From Sphingomonas sp. (lineage in GTDB: Bacteria; Pseudomonadota; Alphaproteobacteria; Sphingomonadales; Sphingomonadaceae), in NCBI RefSeq assembly GCF_017745215.1, contig NZ_JAGHZV010000007.1:124001-188000 (forward strand): 64,000 bases of DNA, given 5' to 3'. The first letter of the stretch is position 1. Each line of letters begins with the position of its first letter. Positions 9,435 to 18,547 of the stretch are shown piece after piece. Both the position numbers and the translations under genes were made by a program. Below the pieces are notes generated by a model. It saw nothing but the letters and a program-made list of their open reading frames with translations. It was not told where the DNA came from and did no database searches.

Positions 9435-10031
9435 CTATTTCGCCGCCTTGCGCAGCGCCAGCCGCACCAGCGCATCCAGCGTGGCGCCCGCGCCGAGCTC
9501 GTCGTTGGCGGCGGTCACCGCGCTATTCGCTTCAGCGGGCTTGAAGCCCAGGTTCATCAGCGCCGAGACGGCATCGGCGGTCGCGCCGCCCGCCGGGGCC
9601 GCGGCAGCGCCGCCCGTGCCGAGCGCGATGCCGCCGGCCTTGTCCTTCAGCTCGTTGACGATGCGCTGGGCGAGCTTTGGGCCGACGCCGTTGGCGCGCG
9701 CGATCATCGCCGAATCGCTGCGCGCGACCGCAGTCTGCACCTCGTCGGGCGCGAGCACCGAGAGGATCGCCAGCGCGACCTTGGCGCCGACGCCCTGCAC
9801 GCCGGTCAGCAGCCGGAACCAGTCGCGCTCGGCCGCGCTCGCAAAGCCCATCAGCCGGATCGAATCCTCGGCGACGAGCATCTCGGTGTGGACCGTGACG
9901 AGGTCGCCCACCGCGCCCAGCGCCGAGAGCGTGCGCGCCGAGGCGCCGACCAGATAGCCGACGCCGGCCACGTCGATCACGGCATGGTCCATCCCCGTCG
10001 CGGCGAGGCGGCCGTTCAGATGCGCGATCAT
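9435..10031 (-). CDS. ruvA: Holliday junction DNA-binding protein RuvA
   Basis: A 198-residue RuvA with the OB-fold N-terminus ([17 protein letters not shown]), the helix-hairpin-helix pair ([17 protein letters not shown] and [19 protein letters not shown]) and the C-terminal domain III that touches RuvB ([13 protein letters not shown]). The ATG at 10031 matches the usual N-terminus; the frame stays open further upstream but without homology. RuvA normally precedes ruvB directly; here two genes intervene. Confidence 0.96.
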   Translation of the reverse strand: MIAHLNGRLAATGMDHAVIDVAGVGYLVGASARTLSALGAVGDLVTVHTEMLVAEDSIRLMGFASAAERDWFRLLTGVQGVGAKVALAILSVLAPDEVQTAVARSDSAMIARANGVGPKLAQRIVNELKDKAGGIALGTGGAAAAPAGGATADAVSALMNLGFKPAEANSAVTAANDELGAGATLDALVRLALRKAAK

Positions 10032-10154
10032 TGGATCGCCCGCGGGCGGAAAGCTGCGTCCATGCCGGTACATAAGCGGAACATGGCCGCGCGGGAAAGG
10101 ATTTTCGTGCAGGCGAGGCGTGCGCGGCCCCGAAGGACCGCGCACCGGCGCGGG

Positions 10155-10703
10155 TCAGTAGAAGGCGCCGTAGATCACGTCGACCACACGACGGGTGCGA
10201 TATTGCACCAGCAGCAGATCAGGGCCGTAGCGCACCCAATAATAGCCGGGCGGCGGCGGGCCGACGCCGAGCGCCGCCCAATTGGTGTAATAATAGCTGT
10301 TCGAGAGGAAGATGCTGGGCAGGATCAGCCCGATCGACCAGCGGCGATAGCCGTAACCGCGCGGATAGCGGAAGGCGGGGCCGTGGACCGGGTGGAAGCT
10401 CGGCGGACGGCCGGCGCCGGGGCGGTGCGGCGGCATCGGGCGCGGCGGCTGCGGCGGCCGCGCGACGGGCGGGCGGGCCACCGGCGGGCGACCCTGGGGC
10501 GGCCGGGCGACCGGGGGGCGCGGCTGGGGCGGCTGCGGCCGGGTCTGCGGGGGGCGGGCCTGGGGTGGGCGGCCCTGCGGCTGCTGCTGGCCTTGGCCCG
10601 GGCGGCGGTCGTGATCGCGGTCGCGGCCATGATCCTGAGCGAGCGCGAGATCGGGAAGAACCAGCGCCAAGGCACTGGCGAGCAAGAGAAGCTTCTGTTT
10701 CAT
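10155..10703 (-). CDS. RcnB-like periplasmic protein
   Basis: A 182-residue exported protein. It has a signal peptide ending LALAQ, a His/Asp/Arg-rich segment, a very long Pro/Gln/Arg repeat region (about 35-105, units like ARPPQGRPPV) and a C-terminal RcnB-type domain ending YWVRYGPDLLLVQYRTRRVV. RcnB proteins are associated with periplasmic nickel/cobalt homeostasis in enterobacteria; in sphingomonads they are numerous and of uncertain role. The start at 10703 puts the signal peptide at the N-terminus. Confidence 0.75.
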   Translation of the reverse strand: MKQKLLLLASALALVLPDLALAQDHGRDRDHDRRPGQGQQQPQGRPPQARPPQTRPQPPQPRPPVARPPQGRPPVARPPVARPPQPPRPMPPHRPGAGRPPSFHPVHGPAFRYPRGYGYRRWSIGLILPSIFLSNSYYYTNWAALGVGPPPPGYYWVRYGPDLLLVQYRTRRVVDVIYGAFY

Positions 10704-10822
10704 CGCATCCTCCTGAGGGGGAGACTCATCCATAGCGCAATCGCTCGGCGTGCACATTGTTCCGCAGGCGGACCTAGCGAAATTTCACGGGCCTCCCATC
10801 TGGCACGAACGGGAGGAAAAGG

Positions 10823-11272
10823 ATGATCACGGCAATCATGGTGATGGCGCTGGCGATGCTCGCGGCGGCAAAGGGCACGCCGATCGGCCGGGCGATGCAC
10901 CGCTGGCTGGTCGAGGCGCCGGCGCGCTGGGCGTCGCGAGTGACGCGCGGGCACGTGCTGCTCGCGCTGCTGATGGTCGCGATGGTCGGCGGCGTGGCCT
11001 GGTTCCTCAAGGGCGAAGGCGTACAGCTGATGGGGATGATGGCGCCCGAGGTCGCCGGCTGGCTTTCGATGATCGAAGTCTCGAGCTTGCTCGACGCGGC
11101 GCTGGTCGCGGCAATGGCGGCGACGGCGGTGCGCTGGAGCGCGATGGCGTCGATGGTGAAGGCGCGGCTGATGCGACGCGGCGTGGGCCGGGCGCGGCGG
11201 ACCCGCGCGGTGCGGCGCGAGCGCAAGCCTTCGAACGACGACTCGGACGGAAGGCTGGCGCTCGCGGCTTGA
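10823..11272 (+). CDS. Hypothetical membrane protein
   Basis: A 149-residue protein with two to three hydrophobic helices (about 2-16, 45-62 and 88-103) and a strongly basic C-terminal tail (RRGVGRARRTRAVRRERK). No family is recognised. It is encoded opposite to its neighbours, with its stop codon directly next to the stop of the PEP-CTERM gene (convergent, one base apart). A clear GGAGG element precedes the ATG (10812-10816). Confidence 0.55.
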   Translation: MITAIMVMALAMLAAAKGTPIGRAMHRWLVEAPARWASRVTRGHVLLALLMVAMVGGVAWFLKGEGVQLMGMMAPEVAGWLSMIEVSSLLDAALVAAMAATAVRWSAMASMVKARLMRRGVGRARRTRAVRRERKPSNDDSDGRLALAA

Positions 11273-11273
11273 G

Positions 11274-11954
11274 TCAGGCGAGCCTTTGCCGGAGCCCCGC
11301 CGGAACGAGCGCCCGCTGCCGACGCAGCGCGCCGCCGATCAGGAAGAAGCCGCCGAGCAGCATCGCCCAGGTCGCGGGCTCCGGCGCATGGCCGAGCACG
11401 CTCAGCGACGGCGTCGCGCCGGAGAAGGCGATGCTGCCGCCGGTCTGGTTGAAATATCGCGCCGGATGCCCGGTATCGAGCGCGACATAGAGGTTTGCGA
11501 ACCCGCTGGGCGGCACGAGCGGATTGGCAGTGTCGGGGACCGCCACCGTCTGGCCGGGAATGGTGAAGCCATATTCGCTCAGCAAGTCGAGCGAATCGGG
11601 GAAGTGGCTCAGCGGCAGGATCCCGAAGACCATGCCGGTGGTGTTGGTCTTCGACGACGCGGTGACGACCGCATAACCGCGGAAGGTGGACGGATCGACC
11701 ACCACGCCGCCGATCGTGAGCGACAGCGCATTGCCCCGATAATAAGCCGCATCGGAAGCCGCCTTGTGGACCAGCGTGCCGCGATCGAGCTCGAAGACCA
11801 GCGAATAGGCGAGCGGCGGCGCGCCGTAGACCAGGGTGCCGGCGTTGGAGCCACTCAACTGGGTGAGCGTGCCGCTCACGGTGATGGTGACGGTGGCCAG
11901 TGCCTGCGCGGGGCAGAGCAGCATGGCCAGCAAGGAGAAGATGAAGGCGCGCAT
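11274..11954 (-). CDS. PEP-CTERM sorting-domain protein
   Basis: A 226-residue exported protein: signal peptide (LLAMLLCPAQALA), a beta-rich body, and a C-terminal PEP-CTERM signal. The signal reads PEPATWAM, then a hydrophobic helix (LLGGFFLIGG), then a basic end (ALRRQR). Such proteins are handled by an exosortase (EpsH/XrtA group) in exopolysaccharide-producing bacteria. No exosortase gene is in this window. The body has no recognised domain. Confidence 0.85.
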   Translation of the reverse strand: MRAFIFSLLAMLLCPAQALATVTITVSGTLTQLSGSNAGTLVYGAPPLAYSLVFELDRGTLVHKAASDAAYYRGNALSLTIGGVVVDPSTFRGYAVVTASSKTNTTGMVFGILPLSHFPDSLDLLSEYGFTIPGQTVAVPDTANPLVPPSGFANLYVALDTGHPARYFNQTGGSIAFSGATPSLSVLGHAPEPATWAMLLGGFFLIGGALRRQRALVPAGLRQRLA

Positions 11955-12114
11955 TCGAACTCTCCCCTTTCGATCGATGTCGCGAAGACATCGATAGACG
12001 AAAATCGAGTCAATCCGAAGTCGTCTTGCGGTGATGGGCGATTTGTTTCCGATCCGTATCGGATTTATCTTCCAGGGTGAGTGGAAGATCTATGCCGTTC
12101 CCGATATATTCAGT

Positions 12115-12603
12115 TCACCGAATCCCGGCGCGCGCGCTCGCCATATGGTGCGCGTGGCAGATCGCTACGGCGAGCGCGTCTGCGGCGTCGGGGCCGGCGA
12201 TCTTCACGCCAGGGAGCAAGCGCGCGACCATCGCATGGACCTGGGCTTTCTCCGCGCCGCCGGTGCCGACGACTGCCTTCTTCACCAGGCGCGCGGCATA
12301 TTCGCCGACCTCGAGCCCAGCGCGCGCCGCGGCGGCGAGCGCGACGCCGCGCGCCTGGGCGAGCTTGAGCGTCGACTGGGGGTTGGCGTTGACGAAGATT
12401 TCTTCCGCGGCGGCGGCCTGGGGAGCGTGCTCGGCGATGAGCGCGCCAAGCTGAGCGTCGAGGTCGGCGAGCCGCCGGGGCAGTGTAGCCTTGGGATCGG
12501 TAGTCAGCCGGCCGTTGGCGATGTGACCCAGCCGATTGCCCTCGGCGCGGACGAGGCCCCAGCCGGTGGTGCCGAGGCCGGGATCGAGGCCGAGGATGAT
12601 CAT
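12115..12603 (-). CDS. ruvC: Holliday junction resolvase RuvC
   Basis: A 162-residue RNase H-fold endonuclease that cuts Holliday junctions delivered by RuvAB. The catalytic acidic residues are visible: [13 protein letters not shown] (first Asp), AAAEEIFVN (Glu) and [14 protein letters not shown] (last Asp pair). The ATG at 12603 starts directly at the first strand. It is 2 kb upstream of ruvA here, with a PEP-CTERM gene, an opposite gene and an RcnB-like gene between. Confidence 0.97.
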   Translation of the reverse strand: MIILGLDPGLGTTGWGLVRAEGNRLGHIANGRLTTDPKATLPRRLADLDAQLGALIAEHAPQAAAAEEIFVNANPQSTLKLAQARGVALAAAARAGLEVGEYAARLVKKAVVGTGGAEKAQVHAMVARLLPGVKIAGPDAADALAVAICHAHHMASARAGIR

Positions 12604-12610
12604 GGGCGCT

Positions 12611-12826
12611 CGCGAAGGCGCCGAGGCGCGAAGAAGGAAGATGGTTTCGCGCGGAGACGCAAAGACGCAGAGAGGCTCGGATTTGCGCGAAGCGCCGGAA
12701 TCACCCCGGCGCTTGAGCGAATTGCGGCGCTCGGGAAACGCCTGCCGCTTGCGGGGCCGGCGAACGCCTCTGCGTCCCTGCGTCTCTGCGCGAACCAGAA
12801 AAAGCTCGCGCCCTCGCGCCTTCGCG
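12611..12826. repeat. Long imperfect inverted repeat (MITE-like) between ruvC and yebC
   Basis: The left arm (12611-12672) and right arm (12768-12826) are reverse complements over about 60 bases with a few gaps and mismatches. Each contains a repeated AGACGCAGAG-type core next to a CGCGAAGGCGC-type end. The 95-base centre is unrelated. No open frame is supported in 12604-12868. It looks like a non-coding repeat element, distinct from the REP-like family. Confidence 0.75.
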
Positions 12827-12868
12827 TGAACGGCGATCGTCCCCCAGCGAGCCGGGGGAGGAATGGGA

Positions 12869-13612
12869 TCAACCCAGCTTCTCCATCACTTCGTCGGCGA
12901 CTTCGTAATTGCCCCAGACGGTCTGGACGTCGTCGTCGTCGTCGAGCGTGTCGATCAGCTTGAACAACAGCGCCGCCTCGTCGGCGCCGACGTTGACCAT
13001 CGTCTGCGGGCGCCAGGCGAGCTTGGCGCCTTCGGGCTCGCCGAGCACCGGAGTCAGCGCGCGCGTGACTTCGTGGAGCGCGTCCAGCGCGGTCCAGATC
13101 TCATGGCCCTCCTCGTCCGATTCGACGTCCTCCGCGCCTGCCTCGAGCGCGGCTTCGAACACCTTCTCGGCGTCGCCCGCGCTCGCCGGATAGGTGATCA
13201 GCCCCATCCGGTCGAAGCCATGGCTCACCGAGCCGCTCGCGCCGAGGTTGCCGCCGTTCTTCGAGACGGCCGTGCGCACATTGGTCGCGGTGCGGTTGCG
13301 GTTGTCGGTCAGCGCCTCGATGATCAGCGACACGCCGCCGGGGCCGAAGCCCTCGTAGCGGACCTCTTCGTAATTCTCGGTGTCGCCCTTGCTCGCCTTG
13401 TCGATCGAGCGCTGGATATTGTCCTTGGGCATCGACTGCGCCTTGGCGGCGTTGATCGCGGCGCGCAGGCGCGGGTTCATGTCCGGATCGGGCAGACCCA
13501 TCTTCGCCGCGACGGTGATTTCGCGGCTGAGCTTGGAGAACATGCCCGAGCGCTTCTTATCCTGCGCGCCCTTGCGGTGCATGATGTTCTTGAATTTGCT
13601 GTGGCCTGCCAT
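12869..13612 (-). CDS. yebC: YebC/PmpR (TACO1) family protein
   Basis: A 247-residue YebC-family protein beginning [20 protein letters not shown], the classical N-terminus. Family members act as DNA-binding regulators or, as shown more recently for the TACO1 branch, help ribosomes through difficult proline-containing stretches. All three domains are present and the length is normal. It lies upstream of ruvC on the same strand, a common bacterial association (yebC-ruvC). Confidence 0.95.
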   Translation of the reverse strand: MAGHSKFKNIMHRKGAQDKKRSGMFSKLSREITVAAKMGLPDPDMNPRLRAAINAAKAQSMPKDNIQRSIDKASKGDTENYEEVRYEGFGPGGVSLIIEALTDNRNRTATNVRTAVSKNGGNLGASGSVSHGFDRMGLITYPASAGDAEKVFEAALEAGAEDVESDEEGHEIWTALDALHEVTRALTPVLGEPEGAKLAWRPQTMVNVGADEAALLFKLIDTLDDDDDVQTVWGNYEVADEVMEKLG

Positions 13613-13724
13613 TGATCCGAATCCAGAATTCCCGTTCGGGCCTCGCGCCCGGTTTCTCCCGACCTGCGGTTAGAAGAAAAGCCGGCCCCAAGACAAGTTG
13701 GCGGGGGGGAGAGCGCCGAAGCGC

Positions 13725-13964
13725 TCAGGCCATCCCGAGCGCCTGGCGATAGGTCTCGAGCAACGCATCGGCCTCGTCGCGCGCGTGCTTCTCCATCTTG
13801 CGCAGGCGGACGATGCTGCGGATCGTCTTGGTGTCGAAGCCGGTCGACTTGGCTTCGCCATAGACGTCCTTGATGTCGTCGGCGATGCCCTTCTTCTCCT
13901 CCTCCAGGCGCTCGATGCGCTCGATGAGGAGGCGAAGCTGATCGGCGGCGATGATGTCGCTCAT
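13725..13964 (-). CDS. gapR: GapR-family DNA-binding protein (DUF2312)
   Basis: A 79-residue protein of family DUF2312, starting [20 protein letters not shown] and including the conserved [16 protein letters not shown]. GapR of Caulobacter is a nucleoid-associated coiled-coil protein that binds overtwisted DNA ahead of replication and transcription. Size and motif fit well. The ATG at 13964 matches the family N-terminus; the frame extends upstream into a REP-like repeat without homology. Confidence 0.92.
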   Translation of the reverse strand: MSDIIAADQLRLLIERIERLEEEKKGIADDIKDVYGEAKSTGFDTKTIRSIVRLRKMEKHARDEADALLETYRQALGMA

Positions 13965-13998
13965 TGGGATATCCTGTGACGAGTCGTGAATGATGTTT

Positions 13999-14082
13999 CC
14001 GTCATCCCGGCGAAAGCCGGGACCCAGAGTCGCGAGCAATGTCCTGCGTGGCCCTGGGTCCCGGCTTTCGCCGGGATGACGG
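13999..14082. repeat. REP-like inverted repeat, copy 3
   Basis: An 84-base member of the family first seen at 3827. It differs in context: it lies between two minus-strand genes, downstream of the amidohydrolase and upstream of gapR. Confidence 0.9.
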
Positions 14083-14125
14083 ATGGAACGCGCCCTCTAG
14101 GCGATGCGGCGGGGCCCGCGCAACC

Positions 14126-15469
14126 TCACTCCGCCGGGAATGGCTGGCGCTTGCCGCCAAGCTTGTGGACAATCCCGTGGCGCATCACGAAGTCGATCCG
14201 CTCGAGCTGGCGGACGTCCTTGAGCGGGTCGCCGGGGACCGCGATCAGGTCGGCCCATTTGCCCGGCTCGATGCTGCCGATCTCGCCCTTGCGGTCGAGT
14301 GCGTCGGCGGCGTTGACCGTCGCGGCGGCGATCGCCTGGCCGGGCGTCATCCCCGCCTTGACCAGCAGCGCGAACTCCCTGGCGTTGTCGCCGTGCCTCG
14401 AGACGCCGGTGTCGGTGCCGAAAGCGATCTTCACGCCCGCGCGGATCGCGCGGCTGTGGCTGTCGAACGCGGCGGCCGCAGCCTGCTCGGCCTTGGGCAG
14501 CACCGCGGCGGGCAGCACCCCGGCGCGGGCATTGGCGAGCGCCGTCACCGGGGCGAGCATCGTCGGCACCAGCCAGGTGCCGTGCGACTTCATCGCGGCG
14601 ATGGTGGTGTCGTCGAGGAAGGTGCCGTGCTCGATCGTGTCGGCACCGGCGTTAACTGCGGCGAGCGTGCCGGCGGCGGCATGGCTGTGCACCGCGACCC
14701 TGCGGCCGAAGCTGTGCGCGGTCTCGACGATCGCCTTCATCTCGTCCGAGGTCATCTGCTGGCCGAGCCCGCCCGCGACGTTCGAGAGCACGCCACCGGT
14801 CGCGGCGAACTTGATCACCTGCGCGCCGAGCCCGACCTGGGCGCGGACCGCGCGGCGGCAATCGTCGGCGCCGTCGCAGGTGTTGACCTGATGGAGGTGG
14901 ACCGCATCGGCCCAGGGTTCGGCGAGGCCGTTGGCGTCGTCGCCGTGCCCGCCGGTGATCGAGATCATCTCGCCGGCATTGACGATCGTGGGCCCGTCCA
15001 CCGCGCCGCGGGCGATGCCGTCGCGCAGCGCGCGGATCAGCCGCGGCGGCGCACTCAGGTCGCGCACGGTGGTGAAGCCGGCCTCGAGGTCCTTGCGCGC
15101 ATCCTCCTCGGCGATGATCAGCGAATCGCCGTCGTCCTGGGTGATCGCGTTGAGGCGCTCCTTCATCGGATCGCCTTCGCTGAAGAGGTGGACGTGCAGG
15201 TCGATCAGGCCCGGGAGGACGAAGGCGCTGCGCAGGTCGACAAGCGTGGCGCCGGCCTCGGGGGCGACGAAGCCGTCGCGGACCTCGGCGATCCGGCCGT
15301 CGCGGATGACGACCGTGCTGGGCCCGCGCGGTGCACCGCCGGGCTTGTCGAGAAGCGCGCCCGCCTGGACGTAGACGGTCTTTGGCGCGGGCGTGTCGGG
15401 CGCCGCGGTCTGGGCGAAGGCCGGCGTGGCGGCGGCGAGCGCGGTGGCGAGCAGCAGGCTGCGGATCAT
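14126..15469 (-). CDS. Exported metal-dependent amidohydrolase
   Basis: A 447-residue amidohydrolase with a signal peptide (ALAAATPAFAQ). The TIM-barrel metal site is visible: LPGLIDLHVHLF (HxH), QVIKFAATGG (lysine likely carboxylated), VAVHSHAAAG and IEHGTF (His ligands) and AFGTDTGV (Asp). This pattern is the prolidase-like/imidazolonepropionase-like subgroup, which includes secreted enzymes cleaving Xaa-Pro or N-acyl amino-acid substrates. The exact substrate is not readable. It acts in the periplasm or outside. Confidence 0.88.
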   Translation of the reverse strand: MIRSLLLATALAAATPAFAQTAAPDTPAPKTVYVQAGALLDKPGGAPRGPSTVVIRDGRIAEVRDGFVAPEAGATLVDLRSAFVLPGLIDLHVHLFSEGDPMKERLNAITQDDGDSLIIAEEDARKDLEAGFTTVRDLSAPPRLIRALRDGIARGAVDGPTIVNAGEMISITGGHGDDANGLAEPWADAVHLHQVNTCDGADDCRRAVRAQVGLGAQVIKFAATGGVLSNVAGGLGQQMTSDEMKAIVETAHSFGRRVAVHSHAAAGTLAAVNAGADTIEHGTFLDDTTIAAMKSHGTWLVPTMLAPVTALANARAGVLPAAVLPKAEQAAAAAFDSHSRAIRAGVKIAFGTDTGVSRHGDNAREFALLVKAGMTPGQAIAAATVNAADALDRKGEIGSIEPGKWADLIAVPGDPLKDVRQLERIDFVMRHGIVHKLGGKRQPFPAE

Positions 15470-15480
15470 ATTCCCCCTCC

Positions 15481-15585
15481 GTCACCCCGGCCTCGTGCCG
15501 GAGTCCACCCAGCCTGACCGGCTGGCCTCAAATCTCCTTTCCTTCCCTTGCCTCCCGGTGTGCCCCGGCACAAGGCCGGGGTGAC
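15481..15585. repeat. Inverted repeat of a second sequence family
   Basis: Left arm GTCACCCCGGCCTCGTGCCGG (15481-15501) and right arm (15565-15585) are reverse complements with one mismatch, separated by 63 bases. The ends (GTCA ... TGAC) resemble the main REP-like family, but the core is different. It lies between two minus-strand genes. Confidence 0.8.
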
Positions 15586-15598
15586 AATAAGGAGGAAA

Positions 15599-15961
15599 TC
15601 AGCGCCCCGGCTCGGTCATCGCCGGCGGGTCGCTGGCGGGGAAGCTCTCGTCGAGCGCTTCGTCGAGCGCGTCGTTCTTCGCAACGCTCGCTTCCATCCG
15701 CGCGATCTGGTCCGGCGTGGCTTCCTTCTGGAAGCGTGCCTTCCATTCCTCCGGCGGCATGCCGTGGACGATCGCGCGCGCATCGGCCTTGGAAATCGAG
15801 GGGTCCGCCTCGACGATCCAGTCGGCCAGGCAGTTGCGGCAGAAGCCCGCGAGGCCCATCAAGTCGATGTTCTCGGCGTCGCTGCGCTTCTGCAGGTGAC
15901 GGACGAGCGTGCGGAAGGCTGCGGCTGCAGTCCGGTCGTCCAGCGTGTCGAGCGACGGCAT
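15599..15961 (-). CDS. DUF1244 family protein
   Basis: A 120-residue protein. The first 80 residues match DUF1244: NIDLMGLAGFCRNCLADW with a CxxC pair, then GMPPEEWKARFQ. The family is common in proteobacteria and of unknown function; the CxxC suggests metal or thiol chemistry. The C-terminus carries an extra acidic tail (ALDEALDESFPASDPPAM). The start at 15961 gives the normal N-terminus. It is transcribed divergently from pyk. Confidence 0.85.
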   Translation of the reverse strand: MPSLDTLDDRTAAAAFRTLVRHLQKRSDAENIDLMGLAGFCRNCLADWIVEADPSISKADARAIVHGMPPEEWKARFQKEATPDQIARMEASVAKNDALDEALDESFPASDPPAMTEPGR

Positions 15962-16036
15962 AAGGGCTCCTCCGTGGGTTGATTGACGCGCATTAGTAGG
16001 TAGAGGCGGCCTCGCAATATCCAAGGACCGACAGCG

Positions 16037-17500
16037 ATGACAAAGGCCATCAGCCCCCGATCGCGCAAGGTGCGCGTGCTGGCGACGCTGGGCCCCGCGA
16101 GCGCCAGCCCCGAGATGATCGAGCGGCTGTTCGAGGCGGGTGCCGACGCCTTCCGCATCAACATGAGCCACGGCGACCAGCCCTCGAAGCTGCCGCTGTT
16201 CGAAGCGATCCGCGGGCTCGAGAAGCGCTATGGGCGGCCGACGACGATCCTCTCGGACCTCCAGGGCCCCAAGCTGCGCGTCGGCCGGTTCGCCGAAGGC
16301 AAGGTCACGCTGGTGACCGGCCATGAATTCACCTTCGACCGCGACTCGGCGCCGGGCGACGCACGCCGCGTCGAGCTGCCGCACCGCGAGATTTTCGAAG
16401 CGGCCGAAGAGGGCGCTCGGTTGCTGCTCGACGACGGCAAGCTGGTGCTGCGCGTGATCAGCCATTCGGCCGACCGGATCACCGCGCGTGTCGAAGTCGG
16501 CGGGCCGCTGTCCAACTCGAAGGGGCTGAACGTTCCCGATATGGTGCTGCCGATGGCGGCGCTGACCGACAAGGACCGCAGCGACCTGAGCTTTGCCTGC
16601 GAGAACGGCACCGACTGGATCGCGCTCAGCTTCGTCCAGCGGCCCGAGGATTTGATGGAGGCGCGGCGGCTGATCGGCGGCAAGGCGGCGCTGCTCGCCA
16701 AGATCGAGAAGCCGAGCGCCATCGCGCGGCTGGAGGAGATCGTCGAGCAATGCGACGGGGTGATGGTGGCGCGCGGCGACCTGGGCGTCGAGCTGCCGCC
16801 CGAGACGGTGCCGCCGCTGCAGAAGCGGATCGTCGAGACCGCGCGCAAGCAGGGCCGGCCGGTGATCGTCGCGACGCAGATGCTCGAATCGATGATCGAG
16901 AGCCCCTCGCCGACGCGCGCCGAAGTCTCGGACGTCGCGACCGCCGTCTATGACGGCGCCGATGCGATCATGCTCTCGGCCGAAAGCGCGGCGGGCAAGT
17001 GGCCGGTCGAATCGGTCGCGATGATGAACTCGATCGCCGATGCGGTGGAGCGCGACCCGGCGCACGGCGACCGCGTCCACTTCACCGTGACGCGGCCCGA
17101 CCCGACCACGGCGGACGCGCTGGCCGAGGCGGCGAAGAACATCGCGAAGACGGTGTCGGCCTCGGCGATCGTCTGCTTCACCAGCTCGGGCTCGACTGCG
17201 CGGCGCATCGCGCGCGAGCGGCCGTCGGTGCCGATCATGGTGCTGACGCCCAAGCAGGAGACCGCGCGGCGGCTGGGGCTGCTGTGGGGCGTGCACGCGG
17301 TGCATACGCGCGACGTGGGGTCGTTCGAGGAGATGGTCGCCAAGGCCAAGCGGATGGTGCTGCGACAACATCTAGCGGCGGCGGGCGACCGGGTCGTGCT
17401 CTGCGCGGGCGTGCCCTTCGGGACGCCGGGCTCGACCAACGTGCTCCACGTGGTGCGGATCATGGGCGACGAGCTGAAGAACTACCGCGGCGAGGGGTGA
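16037..17500 (+). CDS. pyk: Pyruvate kinase
   Basis: A 487-residue pyruvate kinase, making pyruvate and ATP from phosphoenolpyruvate and ADP. Visible signatures: VLATLGPASASPEMIERL at the N-terminus, the NMSHGD site, the ILSDLQGPKLRVG region, the active-site segment LLAKIEKPSAI with the catalytic Lys, and MVARGDLGVELP. The C-terminal domain has SGSTARRIARERPSVPIM. A REP-like repeat follows, separating it from a convergent HAD gene. Confidence 0.97.
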   Translation: MTKAISPRSRKVRVLATLGPASASPEMIERLFEAGADAFRINMSHGDQPSKLPLFEAIRGLEKRYGRPTTILSDLQGPKLRVGRFAEGKVTLVTGHEFTFDRDSAPGDARRVELPHREIFEAAEEGARLLLDDGKLVLRVISHSADRITARVEVGGPLSNSKGLNVPDMVLPMAALTDKDRSDLSFACENGTDWIALSFVQRPEDLMEARRLIGGKAALLAKIEKPSAIARLEEIVEQCDGVMVARGDLGVELPPETVPPLQKRIVETARKQGRPVIVATQMLESMIESPSPTRAEVSDVATAVYDGADAIMLSAESAAGKWPVESVAMMNSIADAVERDPAHGDRVHFTVTRPDPTTADALAEAAKNIAKTVSASAIVCFTSSGSTARRIARERPSVPIMVLTPKQETARRLGLLWGVHAVHTRDVGSFEEMVAKAKRMVLRQHLAAAGDRVVLCAGVPFGTPGSTNVLHVVRIMGDELKNYRGEG

Positions 17501-17530
17501 GGGGTCAGCCCTCGGAGCAGCACCCTACAG

Positions 17531-17614
17531 CCGTCATCCCGGCGAAAGCCGGGACCCAGGGTTGCAGAGGATGTCGCTCGTGGCCCTGGGTCCCGGCTTT
17601 CGCCGGGATGACGG
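17531..17614. repeat. REP-like inverted repeat, copy 4
   Basis: An 84-base member of the family at 3827, between the convergent pyk and HAD-hydrolase genes, 30 bases after the pyk stop. Confidence 0.92.
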
Positions 17615-17650
17615 TTTATGGGGGCGGCCGTAAATCGCTTTCCCAAGACC

Positions 17651-18262
17651 TCAGTCCAGCAGCCCCAGACCCTTCAGCTCCGCCCGCAGCGCCTGCGCTC
17701 CGACGAACAGGATGGCATGCATCCCCACCGCGCGCGCGCCTTCGACATTGTCCTCGCGGTCGTCGATGAACACCGCCTCGTGCGGTTCGAGCCCGAAACG
17801 GGCGAGCGCCAGGTGGTAGATCGCGGCGCCGGGTTTCACGAGCTTCTCGTCGCCCGAGACGACGATGTCGCGGAAGCGGTCGAACAGGGCCTGCGTTTCG
17901 CGGAAGGGCGGCCAGAACTCGCCCGAGAAGTTCGTGATCGCGAACAGCGGCACGCCGGCCGAATCGAGGTCCTCGACGATCTCGCGCATTCCCGGCAGCA
18001 TCGGGCCCAGCGTCTCGTTGAAGCGCGGGCCCCAGGCGGCGATCAGCTCCGCATGCTCTGGATGCGCCGCGCTCAGCTCCGCCGAGGTCTCGGCGAAGGG
18101 GCGGCCCTCGTCATGCTGGAAGTGCCAGTCCTTGGTGACCACGTCGCGCAGAAACGCTTCGAGCGCCCGATCGTCCCCGATCAGGCGCTCGTAGAGATAG
18201 CGCGGTTGCCAATCGAACAGCACATTGCCGACATCGAAGACGACGGCGTGCGGTTCGGGCAC
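17651..18262 (-). CDS. HAD-superfamily hydrolase
   Basis: A 203-residue HAD-like phosphatase of subfamily IA variant 3. Motif I is FDVGNVLFDW; the cap follows; motif II is FAITNFSGEF; motif III/IV has GDEKLVKPGAAIYHLAL and FIDDREDNVEGA. In motif I the expected second Asp (DxD) is replaced by Asn (DVGN), as in several HAD groups called DxGN; this can mean dehalogenase-like or non-phosphatase chemistry. The start is a GTG, five bases before which no better ATG is seen. It precedes rpmJ by... the reverse order: rpmJ ends 5 bases upstream. Confidence 0.83.
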   Translation of the reverse strand: MPEPHAVVFDVGNVLFDWQPRYLYERLIGDDRALEAFLRDVVTKDWHFQHDEGRPFAETSAELSAAHPEHAELIAAWGPRFNETLGPMLPGMREIVEDLDSAGVPLFAITNFSGEFWPPFRETQALFDRFRDIVVSGDEKLVKPGAAIYHLALARFGLEPHEAVFIDDREDNVEGARAVGMHAILFVGAQALRAELKGLGLLD

Positions 18263-18267
18263 GCTGC

Positions 18268-18393
18268 TCAGCCCTGGCGGGCCTTGAAGCGGCGATTGAC
18301 CTTGTTGATCACGTAGATGCGGCCACGGCGCCGGATCACGCGATTCTCGCGATGCCGCCCCTTGAGCGACTTGAGGGAGTTGACGATCTTCAT
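18268..18393 (-). CDS. rpmJ: 50S ribosomal protein bL36
   Basis: A 41-residue protein beginning [20 protein letters not shown] and ending NRRFKARQG. This is the alphaproteobacterial bL36 form, which lacks the zinc-binding Cys/His residues of the shorter type. The ATG at 18393 matches the family length. It sits directly upstream of the HAD gene on the same strand (5-base gap). Confidence 0.96.
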   Translation of the reverse strand: MKIVNSLKSLKGRHRENRVIRRRGRIYVINKVNRRFKARQG

Positions 18394-18547
18394 GACCGAT
18401 TCGCTTCTCGAATTCTGGTGTGTGCGGAAAAGAGGCGCTCGCCTATAGTCGGGCGGTCCCCAAGTCAAGGAAATCCGGGCGGGAACCGGGACCTTGCGGC
18501 AGGGTTGAGCGAATCACTTGTTTCGCGTCCGAAAGAGGAGCCGTGCC

